Position numbers and translations under genes: made by a program. This document shows positions 1-9,486 of a stretch of DNA of 64,000 bases, one piece after another. Numbering within the stretch: position 1 is the stretch's first letter; every line of letters starts with the position of its first letter. This DNA comes from Murdochiella sp. Marseille-P8839. GTDB taxonomy: Bacteria; Bacillota; Clostridia; Tissierellales; Peptoniphilaceae. The stretch covers positions 124,001 through 188,000 of the forward strand of contig JAIKLF010000003.1 in NCBI GenBank assembly GCA_019753405.1. Reading direction: 5' to 3'. The notes under the pieces are model-generated. The model was not told where the DNA came from. It saw only the letters and a list, made by a program, of their open reading frames with translations, and searched no databases.

Positions 1-540
1 GCCACGCCCACCATTGTCGGCGAGCTGAAACGCCATTTTCGGGACAAGGGCTGGGTGATTCGCGTTCCGCGTCGTATTCAGGAATTATCAAAGAAGGTGA
101 ATATTGCCCGCTTGTCACTGGCGCAGGAGCTGCAACGCCAGCCGACGGTGGACGAGGTGGCGGAACGCCTCGGCGTCAGTACGGAGCAGGTACTGGAAGC
201 GATGGAAGCTTCCAAAGTCTATGCGCCGCAATCCTTGGATAAAACGTTGGATACGGGCGTTGACGACCAGGAAATGAGCCTTGGTGATTTGATCGGCGAA
301 GAGGATGAACGCTTCAATGAAATTGACTTTAACGATGTTGTGGATCGTCTGACGGCAACGCTTAACGACCTGGAAAAACGCATTTTCCTCTACCGCTATT
401 TTGAGAAACGCACACAAATTTCCATTGCGGAGGAGTTGAACATCAGCCAGATGACCGTTTCGCGCATTGAAAAGAAAATCATCAAAAAATTTCGTCAGGA
501 ATTGCAGGTCCCGACGCAAAGCGGAAAGAAAAAAAGGTGA
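1..540 (+). CDS. Alternative sigma factor, SigB/SigF/SigG type (5' end missing)
   Basis: Sigma-70 family factor that directs RNA polymerase to a dedicated promoter class. The gene is cut by the window edge: frame 1 is open from base 1 and the 179 visible codons begin in region 2 (FRDKGWVIRVPRR, the -10 recognition/melting segment). Region 3 follows, and region 4 ends the protein with a helix-turn-helix (SIAEELNISQMTVSRIEKK) for the -35 element. The Nudix gene starts 4 bases after the stop, so the two are probably co-transcribed. Anti-sigma partners, if any, would lie upstream outside the window. The family call is firm. The stress or stage served cannot be told. Confidence 0.9.
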   Translation, partial: ATPTIVGELKRHFRDKGWVIRVPRRIQELSKKVNIARLSLAQELQRQPTVDEVAERLGVSTEQVLEAMEASKVYAPQSLDKTLDTGVDDQEMSLGDLIGEEDERFNEIDFNDVVDRLTATLNDLEKRIFLYRYFEKRTQISIAEELNISQMTVSRIEKKIIKKFRQELQVPTQSGKKKR

Positions 541-544
541 AGTT

Positions 545-1723
545 GTGGAATATCAGGATCTTTACCGGATAAGCGACGGCAGCTATGTCGGAAAACATAT
601 TCGCGGGCACGCCATTCCCGAAGGGACGTATTTACATTTGGTGTGCGTTTTTACCATCAACAGCAAACGGGAAATTTTGCTTACCCGTCGGGCAGAAACC
701 AAAAGTCATCCGCTCGAATGGGAAAATACCGGCGGCGCTGTGCAGGCAGGCGAAACACTTCGTCAGGCGGCGGTTCGCGAACTTGTTGAGGAGACAGGGA
801 TTGAGGCGGTCGAAGACGAATTGGTCTATTTAGGTAATCTTATCGCCAGACGTGAGCAGAATGCCCGGATGCATGCGTTTTTTCTGGCACGCGACGTGGA
901 CATTGAAAACATTCGCCTGCAAGAGGGCGAGACCGTAGATGCGAAATGGGTTCCGCTGTCGTGGTCGCTATGCTCTGACCGGTCGCTGTCGGAACCGGTA
1001 CGCTTACGTTTGGTCTATTTCTGGCAGGAATTGGAGAGTTTTCTTGACCCGGTAAAGACCCAGGATCCGCATTTACAGTGGACGAATCGTTATGAGCCGT
1101 GGCTCTCCTGGGCAAAACAACTGCAATTTTATGCGCAACAGGGACAGGCCTATACAAAAGATCCGTTCGACAAAGAGCGCTTTGATGCGATTTCTTTACT
1201 GGCCAATGAAATGCTGGCTAAAAAAACAGGCATTTCCACGCGCAAGGTCTTAGGACTTTTTGCGCCGACATCGTCGGTATATCGCACGCCGAATGTGGAG
1301 GTGCGTGTGGCGGTATTTCGCGGAGACCAAAATCTTTTGGTGCAGGAAAAACGCCCCAAAGATGCATGGTCGCTTCCGGGCGGCTGGTGTGATGCCGGGC
1401 TGACGCTGGCGGAAAATGCGGAAAAAGAAGTATGGGAAGAGGCAGGCCTTCGGGTGCGCACGAAATCCGTTGTCGCCATAGAAGAGCCCACAAAAGAAGA
1501 CTACATTTACGTCACGCCCTTTGATATCTATAAAATTTACGTCATCGCGGAGGAAATCCCGACAGACGAAGAAGGTTTCCAGCCGAATGCGGAAACCTCG
1601 GATGCTCGATTCTTCGGTTTGGAGGAATTACCGCGCCTGAGCGAAGCGCGTGTCAACGAACGCGCAATACGCCAATGCTTTGCGGCAAAAGCCGATCCGC
1701 ATTGGAAAGTCTATTTTGACTAG
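545..1723 (+). CDS. Double Nudix hydrolase (two Nudix domains in one chain)
   Basis: Nudix pyrophosphohydrolases cleave nucleoside diphosphates linked to another moiety. Two Nudix boxes are visible. One lies at residues ~63-86 (GGAVQAGETLRQAAVRELVE...) and fits GX5EX7REUXEEXGU. The other, at ~279-302 (GGWCDAGLTLAENAEKEVWE...), has Leu at the first Glu position, as in the ADP-ribose-pyrophosphatase-like group. A segment at ~185-229 (YTKDPFDKERFD) resembles the Nudix_N domain that usually precedes that second type. The N-terminal half looks like the isopentenyl-diphosphate-isomerase-like Nudix group. The start is taken as GTG 545, preceded by AAGGTGA; an ATG at 467 would run through the sigma gene. 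Substrate unknown. Confidence 0.85.
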   Translation: MEYQDLYRISDGSYVGKHIRGHAIPEGTYLHLVCVFTINSKREILLTRRAETKSHPLEWENTGGAVQAGETLRQAAVRELVEETGIEAVEDELVYLGNLIARREQNARMHAFFLARDVDIENIRLQEGETVDAKWVPLSWSLCSDRSLSEPVRLRLVYFWQELESFLDPVKTQDPHLQWTNRYEPWLSWAKQLQFYAQQGQAYTKDPFDKERFDAISLLANEMLAKKTGISTRKVLGLFAPTSSVYRTPNVEVRVAVFRGDQNLLVQEKRPKDAWSLPGGWCDAGLTLAENAEKEVWEEAGLRVRTKSVVAIEEPTKEDYIYVTPFDIYKIYVIAEEIPTDEEGFQPNAETSDARFFGLEELPRLSEARVNERAIRQCFAAKADPHWKVYFD

Positions 1724-1764
1724 ATAAGTTGACGACACGAAAGCATGAAACTGTCTTTTTATGC

Positions 1765-1815
1765 AAAAGGCGCTGCGTGCGAACGAGCATCACGTTTGCA
1801 CGCAGCGCCTTTTTT
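1765..1815. terminator. Bidirectional intrinsic terminator
   Basis: A ~20-bp stem (1765-1785 with 1793-1813, core GGCGCTGCGTGC) is flanked by A and T runs on both sides. It lies between two converging genes and can end both the Nudix and the leftward 405-residue transcripts. Confidence 0.9.
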
Positions 1816-1830
1816 CTTTTCCAAGAAAGA

Positions 1831-3048
1831 TTAGAGTGTATACTCTGCTGCATTGATCAATTGCGTATCTTTGAGATCGTGGAAAACTTCTCCTAAGACG
1901 CCACCCAAGAGACCGCTTTTCTCTTCGCTGTCTTGGTTCGTATCAATGGAGGCGATATCTTCCGCAATCATGCCGACCGCCTCCTCCTGCTCTTTTGTAC
2001 ATTTGACGGTAGCGCAATCGCGAATGGTTAAATTCTTCAGAATGTCTGCTGGAGAAAGATCAGGGGAAAGTTTCACCACAGCACATTCTTCCACAACCAC
2101 ACCCTTGGGATAGCTACGAAGCAGTTGTGGCCCTACTTTTGCCGATATTTTATCCGATACGTAGCCGATTTCCGGATCAATGACCTTCAGCGCATCATAA
2201 ACAAAGGATTGATCAAGAAAGGCATCTTCCAAGCTCTTGAGGACGCGCGCGTCTCCGGTTACATAGAGATATTCTAAGCGATCCAGCGCTTCTTTATCCT
2301 TGATGGTGATGTCGCCGTCAACGTAAAGCTTAGAGCCGTACTTTTTGATGGTACGCGGTTTTAACGCAACGTCGTCCTCTAATAATACGGTTCCGTCCGG
2401 GACAGGAATCACTTTGGTTTCTTCCTCAATCCGCGGCAACAGAGCAGGCATCAGGCTCTCAGCAATCACGACTTTTTCAGCGGAAAAACGAAGTTCTTTT
2501 TCTTCTATTCTGGCCGTGTTAAGAGAGGTATCGAGGAAGAACAAGGTATCGAGACAATAATAGAAGTCGTTTTGTGCACGTTGTACAAAGAGATCATCAA
2601 TGGATGTTGTGGAATTTAGGAGTGACGCACCATCTGGATAGTAGATAATTTTTCCATTATTCTTCAAATGATGCAGTTTTCCATTAAAGCTGCGAGGCAT
2701 AAGGACAGTTCCGTTAGCAATAATTTGTTGAAAACTTTCTGCAGCGGTCAAACTCCCGTTTTCTAAGGTGAGCTCCCCGTTTACCACCAGCAAGCAATCT
2801 TTTCCGTCAGCATCCGGTCCGAGTGTAAATTTATTGTTGACCACTTTTGCGGTGATATCCGCGTTATCCGGCAGCATCGTGACACTCGCTACATTCAGTG
2901 CGACCGGATAGCGATCCAATAGTTGTTTGGCACGTTCCGTGGTTAATATAATGGCGGCATTGATCATGATCTGATCATAACCGGTAAGGGATTCTTCCGA
3001 GACATTTCGAGCGTCACAAATGGCACAATTGATCATTTTCTTTTTCAT
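1831..3048 (-). CDS. Uncharacterised protein with beta-solenoid-like repeats, partner of an ECF sigma factor
   Basis: Not recognised as a named family. The 405 residues start with a Cys pair (CAICDAR) and continue with short repeating beta-strand/turn units in which a hydrophobic strand is followed by N/D-G turns (VVNGELTLENGSL, IIANGTVLMP, LYVDGDITIKD, LYVTGDARVL). This periodicity suggests a parallel beta-helix of bactofilin-like appearance. There is no signal peptide or membrane segment, so it is probably cytoplasmic. GGAGG lies 5-6 bases before ATG 3048. It follows the sigma-factor gene by 28 bp in the same direction, so it is likely its operon partner, perhaps a scaffold or sensor; that role is inference. 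Confidence 0.7.
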   Translation of the reverse strand: MKKKMINCAICDARNVSEESLTGYDQIMINAAIILTTERAKQLLDRYPVALNVASVTMLPDNADITAKVVNNKFTLGPDADGKDCLLVVNGELTLENGSLTAAESFQQIIANGTVLMPRSFNGKLHHLKNNGKIIYYPDGASLLNSTTSIDDLFVQRAQNDFYYCLDTLFFLDTSLNTARIEEKELRFSAEKVVIAESLMPALLPRIEEETKVIPVPDGTVLLEDDVALKPRTIKKYGSKLYVDGDITIKDKEALDRLEYLYVTGDARVLKSLEDAFLDQSFVYDALKVIDPEIGYVSDKISAKVGPQLLRSYPKGVVVEECAVVKLSPDLSPADILKNLTIRDCATVKCTKEQEEAVGMIAEDIASIDTNQDSEEKSGLLGGVLGEVFHDLKDTQLINAAEYTL

Positions 3049-3076
3049 TTGATCCTCCTTTTTGGTAGAAATATGG

Positions 3077-3532
3077 CTATCGAGAACACTCTTCGCGTAG
3101 TATTTTTCTGGCGCGGCTAAGCTTCGCGCGAATACCGGATGCGGAGCAACCGTATAGCTCCGCTAACTCTTTTGAGTTATAGCCCTCAAGATAGCGCTTG
3201 ATAAACAGCTCTGATAAATCAGATGGCAAAACGGAAAGCAGAAAGCCGACCTCCGCCTCGGAATATGTCGCATCTTCCTCGACATCGGGCGCAGGGGAAT
3301 ATTTTTTTTCTACCGCTCGGCGGCGACATTGGTCATAAAAGAGGTTTCGGGCCACTTTATAGAGCCATGCTCGGCGCTGTTTGGTTTCCATGCCTTCCAA
3401 AAGATCTTGGTAAGAGAGCGCCTTAAGGAAGGTCTCCTGCAGTAGATCTTGCGCATCGCTGATATTTCTGCACATCATGCAGCAATAGTTGAGCAATTCG
3501 CTTCCGAATACGGTATAAAGTTCGGCAACCAT
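3077..3532 (-). CDS. ECF-type RNA polymerase sigma factor
   Basis: Small (151-residue) sigma-70 family protein. Region 2 carries the typical DAQDLLQETFLKAL and RRAWLYKVARNLFYDQCRRR. Region 4 carries LEGYNSKELAELYGCS followed by SGIRAKLSRARKILREE. There is no region 3, as expected for ECF factors. The start is placed at the Met giving MVAELYTVF because AAAGGAGG precedes it; the longer 160-codon frame lacks a ribosome site. The downstream partner is the solenoid-like protein; no typical membrane anti-sigma gene is adjacent. Promoter specificity is unknown. Confidence 0.88.
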   Translation of the reverse strand: MVAELYTVFGSELLNYCCMMCRNISDAQDLLQETFLKALSYQDLLEGMETKQRRAWLYKVARNLFYDQCRRRAVEKKYSPAPDVEEDATYSEAEVGFLLSVLPSDLSELFIKRYLEGYNSKELAELYGCSASGIRAKLSRARKILREECSR

Positions 3533-3655
3533 GGGCGTCCTCCTTTCCTTGGTCTTCACTTATAGAACGGATGAGAGGGACAAAGTGTTTTGCACTGCTT
3601 ATTATTTTATTTACGACTATTTCGTGAGGATACATTACTATTATCTAATGATAGG

Positions 3656-5503
3656 CTAAGCTAATTCTTCCAAGCCCTTATTCAAGCGATAATAACGCCC
3701 TTTTTGGCGCATGAGATCTTCATGATCGCCGCGTTCTACAATCCGGCCGTCTTCCAACACCATGATGGCGTCGGCATTGCGGACGGTGGAGAGGCGATGG
3801 GCGATGACAAAGGTAGTACGGCCCTGCATGAGCTGATCCATGCCTTCGGCGATGAGCTTCTCGGTATGGGTATCGACGGAGCTGGTTGCTTCATCCAGAA
3901 TGAGAATGACCGGATCGGCCACCGCTGCGCGCGCAATGGCGAGCAGCTGGCGCTTGCCTTGGGAGAGCTCTTCGTCTGTATCGGAAATGAGGGTATCGTA
4001 GCCGTCTTTCAATCGGCGGATAAAGCCGTCGGCATTTGCCAGTTTTGCGGCATATTCCACTTCTTCATCGGTAGCATCGAGCCTGCCGAAGCGAATGTTT
4101 TCACGAATGGTACCGCTAAAGAGATGCGTTTCCTGTAGAACCATTGACAGCAGGGAACGCAGGTCTTCTTTCTGGATTTCCTGAAGTGGCAAACCGTCGA
4201 TGGTAATTTCACCGTCATCAATTTCATAAAAGCGATTGATTAGATTCGTAATGGTCGTTTTTCCCGCGCCGGTCGAGCCCACCAGCGCGATTTTTTGTCC
4301 CGGCTTGGCGTAGAGTGAAATGCCCTTGAGAACCGGATGATCGGCGTCATAGCCGAAATGGACATCGGTAAAGCGCACATCGCCATGGACGGGCACTTTT
4401 TGTTCAAAAATGGCGCTGCCAACCGTTGTCGCTTCATCGGCGGTGTTACGGCGCACCCAATATTGCTTTTGCGTTTCCGGATCGGTCCACAAACGTATGG
4501 CACCGTCCATATTTTCCGCCGGTTCATCCATCAGTTGGAAGATGCGCTCTGCGCCGGCGATGGCGGAAAGCACACCGTTAAGCTGTTGGGCGACCATGGT
4601 CACCGGACGATTGACGGTGCGCGTGTATTGCATAAAAGCGGTTAACGCGCCGATCGTCATGACGCCGTTCATGGTGTAAAAACTGCCCACCAACGCGACA
4701 AGAGCATAAAGCACATAGGCGAGATTTCCCATAATCGGAAAACTGATGACACCGAAGGTCGCGGCATTTGTAGAGGCATCCTGCACAGCATCCGAACGGC
4801 GATTAAATTCGGCTTTGGCTGCATCCTGTCGATTAAAGAGCTGAACGACCTGTTGCGCAGAAAGCATCTCCTCGATGTAACCGTTTATTTCGGCGATCTG
4901 CTTTTGCCGCGATCGATAATATTTTCCGCTCTTTTGCGAAATGATGCGCATGATCAGCAAGAGCACCATCAAAAAGGCCAAGACAATCAGGGTAAGTTGC
5001 CAGCGCAAAAAAAACATCATCACGATGGTCGATGTAAACTGCACGACGGAAAGAAGAAATTGAGGAAGCGCCTGTTGAATGGTCTGCGCCAGCGTATTCA
5101 CATCATTGGTGAACGAGGACATGATTTTTCCGTTGGCCGTACGGTCAAAGTAGGTGACGGGAAGGGAAAGCACATGGGCATTCATCTCGCGACGAAGCTG
5201 ATAGATGGTTCGCTGGGAGAGTTCTGCCAACCATAGAAAACCGTAATATTCCGAAATGGTGGCCAGGGTAAATACAATGACCATTTGCCCCAGAGCAAAA
5301 AAGAAGGCATGCAGATCGTGCGAAACCGCGACGGCATCCACCACGGGCGCTAATAGACCGTTGCCGAGCACCCCTAAAAAGGTGGAGGCGATGACCATCG
5401 CTAAGCCGCCGACAAAGAGCTTCTTATTGTAGTGAAAATAGGAAAACAGGCGTTTGAGCACCGGCAAATTGAGCATCGCCCGACGAGAGGTTTTTTCGTT
5501 CAT
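3656..5503 (-). CDS. Heterodimeric ABC exporter, subunit with canonical catalytic site (BmrD/LmrD type)
   Basis: ATP-binding cassette exporter half-transporter of 615 residues: six membrane helices in residues ~25-310, then a nucleotide-binding domain. Walker A is GSTGAGKTT (409-417), the signature is LSQGKRQ (513-519, off the LSGGQ consensus), and Walker B plus catalytic Glu is ILILDE (533-538). The start overlaps the stop of the upstream ABC gene by 4 bases (ATGA), with AGGAGGG in front. Together the two fit heterodimeric multidrug/lipid exporters of the BmrCD, LmrCD and TM287/288 kind, in which one composite ATP site is inactive. Substrate unknown. Confidence 0.9.
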   Translation of the reverse strand: MNEKTSRRAMLNLPVLKRLFSYFHYNKKLFVGGLAMVIASTFLGVLGNGLLAPVVDAVAVSHDLHAFFFALGQMVIVFTLATISEYYGFLWLAELSQRTIYQLRREMNAHVLSLPVTYFDRTANGKIMSSFTNDVNTLAQTIQQALPQFLLSVVQFTSTIVMMFFLRWQLTLIVLAFLMVLLLIMRIISQKSGKYYRSRQKQIAEINGYIEEMLSAQQVVQLFNRQDAAKAEFNRRSDAVQDASTNAATFGVISFPIMGNLAYVLYALVALVGSFYTMNGVMTIGALTAFMQYTRTVNRPVTMVAQQLNGVLSAIAGAERIFQLMDEPAENMDGAIRLWTDPETQKQYWVRRNTADEATTVGSAIFEQKVPVHGDVRFTDVHFGYDADHPVLKGISLYAKPGQKIALVGSTGAGKTTITNLINRFYEIDDGEITIDGLPLQEIQKEDLRSLLSMVLQETHLFSGTIRENIRFGRLDATDEEVEYAAKLANADGFIRRLKDGYDTLISDTDEELSQGKRQLLAIARAAVADPVILILDEATSSVDTHTEKLIAEGMDQLMQGRTTFVIAHRLSTVRNADAIMVLEDGRIVERGDHEDLMRQKGRYYRLNKGLEELA

Positions 5504-7224
5504 TCCGAGAGCCCTCCTTCCTGCGATTCCGCGATGTCTTTATAGATCGTCGAGGTGGTCAGCAGTGTTTCATGGGTACCGATGGCGTCGATGCGTCCTG
5601 CATCCAGGACGAGAATCTGATCACAGTCGCGTAGGGAATCAATGCGTTGAGCAATGGTGATGGTCGTTATACCGGAAAGCTCATTCTTTAGCACGCGACG
5701 AAGTTTGGCATCGGTAGCCATATCAAGAGCGCTGGTGGAATCATCCAAAATGAGAATTTGCGGTTTTTTAATGAGGGCGCGTGCAATGGTTAGGCGTTGC
5801 TTTTGCCCACCGGAAAAGTTTCCACCGTTTTGTTCCACTTCATGGTCTAAAGTGTCCGGATAGCGGGAGACGAATTCCCAGGCCTGTGCCTTTTTTAGGG
5901 CATCAATAATCTCCTCATCCGTTGCGTCCGCCTTACCCCATTGCATATTGGAGCGGATGGTACCGGAGATGAGGGTATTCTTTTGCAGTACAATACCGAT
6001 GTTTTCACGCAGAGCGTGCAGCGTATACTCTTTTACATTGATACCGCCAATATAGACGGCGCCGTGATCGACGTCATATAGTCGGGCAATGAGCTTAACC
6101 AGTGTGGACTTAGAGGATCCGGTGGGGCCGATAATGCCGAGATGCTCCCCGGCACCCAGCGAAAAGCTGATGTCATGCAAGGTATCTTCCCGATAGTCGG
6201 GATAGCGGAAGCATACGTGATCAAAACGCACGGAAGCATTGGGAAGCATCTCGATTGGGTGCGGCGATTCTTTGATTTCCGATGTAGTGTCAATGATCTC
6301 AAAAATGCGTTTTAACGAGGTATAGGCAAAGGAAAAATTCACGATAAACATGGTGATCATCATGACAGCAAGCATCACCTGAAACACATAGGTGGTAAAG
6401 CCGATGATGGTTCCGGGAAGCATTTCGCCGTGATAGACAAGAAGCCCTCCGCGATAGAGCACGAAGAGGAGCGTGAAGTAGAATAAAATGCTCGAAAGCG
6501 GATTCATCCAATTGATGATGCGCACCGCCTTCAGTTCCGTTTGCAGTGAATTCTGATTCGGCCGTTCAAACTCTTTTGCGGCGTGATCCTGTCTTCCGAA
6601 AGCGGCAATGACGTGGATGCCGTTGAGCTGTTCCTGTATGATGGCGTTTAATTCATCAACTCGCTTTCGCGTAGCTAAAAAGACCGGAATGGCTTTACGG
6701 AACACCAGATAAATGACAAGTGCAGAAAGCGGCAACATCAAAAGAAAGATGAGCGCTAAACCGGCGTGAATGCGAAACGAGAAAATCAACGCAAAGAGAA
6801 GAAGGAAGGGGAAGCGAAACGCCATACGCAGACTCATCATGGCAACCATGCCGACCGTGTCGATGTCACTCGTCAGGCGCGTGATGAGCGAGGGGACGCT
6901 GATTTTGTCAAGGTTATGGTAGGAAAAATTTTGGATGGCACCGTAAGCGGCCTTGCGCAGATTTCCGGCAATTCCATAACCGGCGGTGGCGCCGAGACGG
7001 GAGCTGATGATACCGAAGATCATACTGATCATGGCAATCCCGATCATGCGCAGAGCTTGTTGTGTAATGAAGGCGGAATCGTTTTGGGCAATACCCTGAT
7101 CGACAAGACGAACCATCATCATAGGAATGACGATGTCGCCAATCACTTCCAGGATCATCAACATCGGGGTGAGAAAAACCTGAAGACGCACGTTTTTCGT
7201 ATACGGATAAAGTTTTTTCAGCAT
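5500..7224 (-). CDS. Heterodimeric ABC exporter, subunit with degenerate catalytic residue (BmrC/LmrC type)
   Basis: Half-transporter of 574 residues: six membrane helices then an ATPase domain. Walker A is GPTGSSKST (366-374, Ser where Gly is usual), the signature FSGGQ is intact (470-474), but the residue after Walker B is Asp (ILILDDSTSALD, D495) rather than the catalytic Glu. That is the hallmark of the non-hydrolysing site partner in asymmetric exporters. The start is taken at ATG 7224 because AGAAGGATG precedes it; an upstream ATG at 7266 has only a weak site. First gene of a two-gene operon with its partner; a palindrome lies in the likely promoter. Confidence 0.9.
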   Translation of the reverse strand: MLKKLYPYTKNVRLQVFLTPMLMILEVIGDIVIPMMMVRLVDQGIAQNDSAFITQQALRMIGIAMISMIFGIISSRLGATAGYGIAGNLRKAAYGAIQNFSYHNLDKISVPSLITRLTSDIDTVGMVAMMSLRMAFRFPFLLLFALIFSFRIHAGLALIFLLMLPLSALVIYLVFRKAIPVFLATRKRVDELNAIIQEQLNGIHVIAAFGRQDHAAKEFERPNQNSLQTELKAVRIINWMNPLSSILFYFTLLFVLYRGGLLVYHGEMLPGTIIGFTTYVFQVMLAVMMITMFIVNFSFAYTSLKRIFEIIDTTSEIKESPHPIEMLPNASVRFDHVCFRYPDYREDTLHDISFSLGAGEHLGIIGPTGSSKSTLVKLIARLYDVDHGAVYIGGINVKEYTLHALRENIGIVLQKNTLISGTIRSNMQWGKADATDEEIIDALKKAQAWEFVSRYPDTLDHEVEQNGGNFSGGQKQRLTIARALIKKPQILILDDSTSALDMATDAKLRRVLKNELSGITTITIAQRIDSLRDCDQILVLDAGRIDAIGTHETLLTTSTIYKDIAESQEGGLSE

Positions 7225-7288
7225 AGCATCCTTCTTCGGCTTGTGCAGGAATGACAAAGCCATCATTTCACTCTATGTAACGCCCTTC

Positions 7289-7323
7289 TGTATACCCATT
7301 CGCCTTTTGCTTTATGCAAAAGG
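7289..7323 (-). promoter_or_regulatory. Possible promoter with overlapping palindromic operator for the ABC pair
   Basis: A perfect inverted repeat CCTTTTGC-n5-GCAAAAGG sits at 7303-7323. Its right arm contains a TTGCAT -35-like hexamer (7314-7319), spaced 19 bp from TATACA (7289-7294), reading left toward the ABC genes. A palindrome over a -35 element is what a MarR- or TetR-type repressor site would look like. No such regulator gene is adjacent, so this stays tentative. Confidence 0.4.
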
Positions 7324-7517
7324 AGGTTTACCCGTCAGAGGACACGTTTTTAGCCAAGATGATTTTTGAAAGGTATTTCGTATCCGGGAAGGCGAAAGGA
7401 CACATTTTATTCACTCCTCTTCGATACGATAACGAAAAAGAAAATTCTCTTCGTCCATGCAATATTCGTGGGCGTTCGCTATACTGAAAGGAAGAGAAAG
7501 CGGCTGAAGGAGGGCGT

Positions 7518-9455
7518 ATGTTAAGCAATAAGGACAAGAAAAAGATCGGCGCACTGGTCGGCATTCTCGTTGCCGGGACAGGTGTGTTATATGGCGCTCT
7601 AAAAATGAATGAACAACTGAATACCATCGTCGATGATGGACTCTCCGGAAGCTATCAGGAATCATTTGAGGAAGCCCATTCCTCTTCGATAGAAAGCTCC
7701 ATAATCGCTGAAGGACCGGGTTTTGATACGCAGGAGTCGCTGTCGCGCGTATCGTATGATTCCATGAGCCTGCCGGAAAATTCTAAACCGGAATCCAGCG
7801 AGAAGAGCGGCAATTTGGTCGTTCGGCCATCGACATCCAGCCAAAAATCGACGCAGGAGGCGAGCAGCAAAGCCCCGGCGAGCGAAAAGTCGAATACAAC
7901 GGAAAAAGCACCAAGCTCCAACGAAGCTAAGCCGAACACGCCAAGCTCCAACGAAGCTAAACCGAACATGTCGAGCAAGGCTCCGGCGTCGTCCAAAGCG
8001 GCGTCTTCTACTCAGCAAGCACAGGAAAGTCAATCGACAAGCGAACGTACACCGGAGGAAGAATCCTCGATAGCTTTGGCTAAAGCGTCCGAAGAAGCCG
8101 CAGCAAAAGTACCATCCACGTCGTCGTCGAAAGCGTTAGCCGAATTACCGGTATTTGAAAGCCAGCGTCTGGGCAATACCAAGGTCGTTTTCTATCAACA
8201 TCCTTCCCTTAGTGTCGGATTGGACTTGCGCACGCAACAAAAAATGGCGGAACAGCTGTATGTTTTTCCGACTAAAGACGGTTTTGTCCTCTTCCCGCGT
8301 CAGATGATGAACCTGATGGGCATGGACGAGAAGGAACTGAAAGAGAAATTGGAAAAAGGCTTGAAGATTCCGGGTGCAATTACCGTTTCTCTTGTGGACG
8401 CTAAGAAAAAAGAGGAATTGGAAAAAGCGGACAAGGCAAACAGCTTGCGCTTCACCGAAGCGGAAGACGGACGCTTTTATGTGATCCAAAAAGAGGAAAA
8501 GGATCTGGAGCGGTACCAGAAAGTGTACGGTATGCTGGATAAAACGCTCAGTCCGCAATTTGTTGTCGAGAACTTAAGTACTGCCGGTATGATCGGAAAT
8601 CCCCCGAAAGAGGCCAAGGACGTTACGCTCGGCACGCAGCAGGCCGAGTGGGAAAAACTGGTTTCTATGATGAAAGATAATCCTGCCGTGGTGGAATGGA
8701 ATTGGAATTTGCCGTTACTGGCTTCTTCCGATGGATATCTGTATGAAGGAAAAGACCTTCGTGCCAATGTGCCGGAAGGCAATCCCAGTTATGCGTTCGG
8801 ACGAATGGATCTGAACGATGATGATGTTCCGGAATACCTCATCCATGCCACGACAGCCGGTTCAAAAGAGGGTACGGCCGCCGGCTATTGGGCCATTTTG
8901 GAACCCACGCCTTCCGGACTGAAAGTGGCAAATATCATCAATCAAGGTAATGGCGATTTGCTCCGACATCAGGACAAACTCATCCTGCCGACAATGGATC
9001 AAAATAAAGATACCGTTTCGTTGGCCGTGCAGGAAACGAATTTGGCCAAAGGTACCGATCGTGAGGATTTACCTCGGGTGGTCTTCCGGGCGACCGGAAA
9101 CATGACCGGGAAGGAGCTTGCCCAAACGTATCCCGATGAATCGCTTGTTCCGATGAAAGACAGGGTCTATCGGTTCAAAATGAAGGACCTTGAAAAGTTG
9201 CTTGATTATGCGGTAGAGGTGATGGGCGATGCCCGTCGTGTAGAACTCATCGGGTCGGTTACCGATGAAAAAACGGGATGGACGAATCCCCACGGAACGC
9301 GCGAAACGAAGATTGAGGATCCGTTGCTGTACTTACAGGAACGCTATCCGGATCTGCCGCTTACGCCTGATCGCCTGAAGAAGGCGACATCCACGGCGAC
9401 GTTTAAGGATTTGGAGGATGCCCTTACGCCGGGTGACTTCGACCGCGTCGAATAA
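7518..9455 (+). CDS. Membrane-anchored protein with Ser-rich linker, uncharacterised
   Basis: Not recognised. The 645-residue protein has a Lys-rich N-terminus and one membrane helix at ~9-28 (GALVGILVAGTGVLYGAL). A long Ser/Ala/Lys/Glu-rich linker at ~45-205 carries a tandem copy of SSNEAKPN. A folded extracytoplasmic part of about 440 residues follows, with no motif I can name. AGGAGGG precedes ATG 7518, and a TATACT -10-like element lies at 7480-7485. The layout suggests a domain displayed beyond the peptidoglycan on a flexible stalk. The next gene follows at 31 bp, so the two may be co-transcribed. Confidence 0.75.
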   Translation: MLSNKDKKKIGALVGILVAGTGVLYGALKMNEQLNTIVDDGLSGSYQESFEEAHSSSIESSIIAEGPGFDTQESLSRVSYDSMSLPENSKPESSEKSGNLVVRPSTSSQKSTQEASSKAPASEKSNTTEKAPSSNEAKPNTPSSNEAKPNMSSKAPASSKAASSTQQAQESQSTSERTPEEESSIALAKASEEAAAKVPSTSSSKALAELPVFESQRLGNTKVVFYQHPSLSVGLDLRTQQKMAEQLYVFPTKDGFVLFPRQMMNLMGMDEKELKEKLEKGLKIPGAITVSLVDAKKKEELEKADKANSLRFTEAEDGRFYVIQKEEKDLERYQKVYGMLDKTLSPQFVVENLSTAGMIGNPPKEAKDVTLGTQQAEWEKLVSMMKDNPAVVEWNWNLPLLASSDGYLYEGKDLRANVPEGNPSYAFGRMDLNDDDVPEYLIHATTAGSKEGTAAGYWAILEPTPSGLKVANIINQGNGDLLRHQDKLILPTMDQNKDTVSLAVQETNLAKGTDREDLPRVVFRATGNMTGKELAQTYPDESLVPMKDRVYRFKMKDLEKLLDYAVEVMGDARRVELIGSVTDEKTGWTNPHGTRETKIEDPLLYLQERYPDLPLTPDRLKKATSTATFKDLEDALTPGDFDRVE

Positions 9456-9486
9456 ACTCGTCTCAACCGAAAAGAAAGGGATACGC

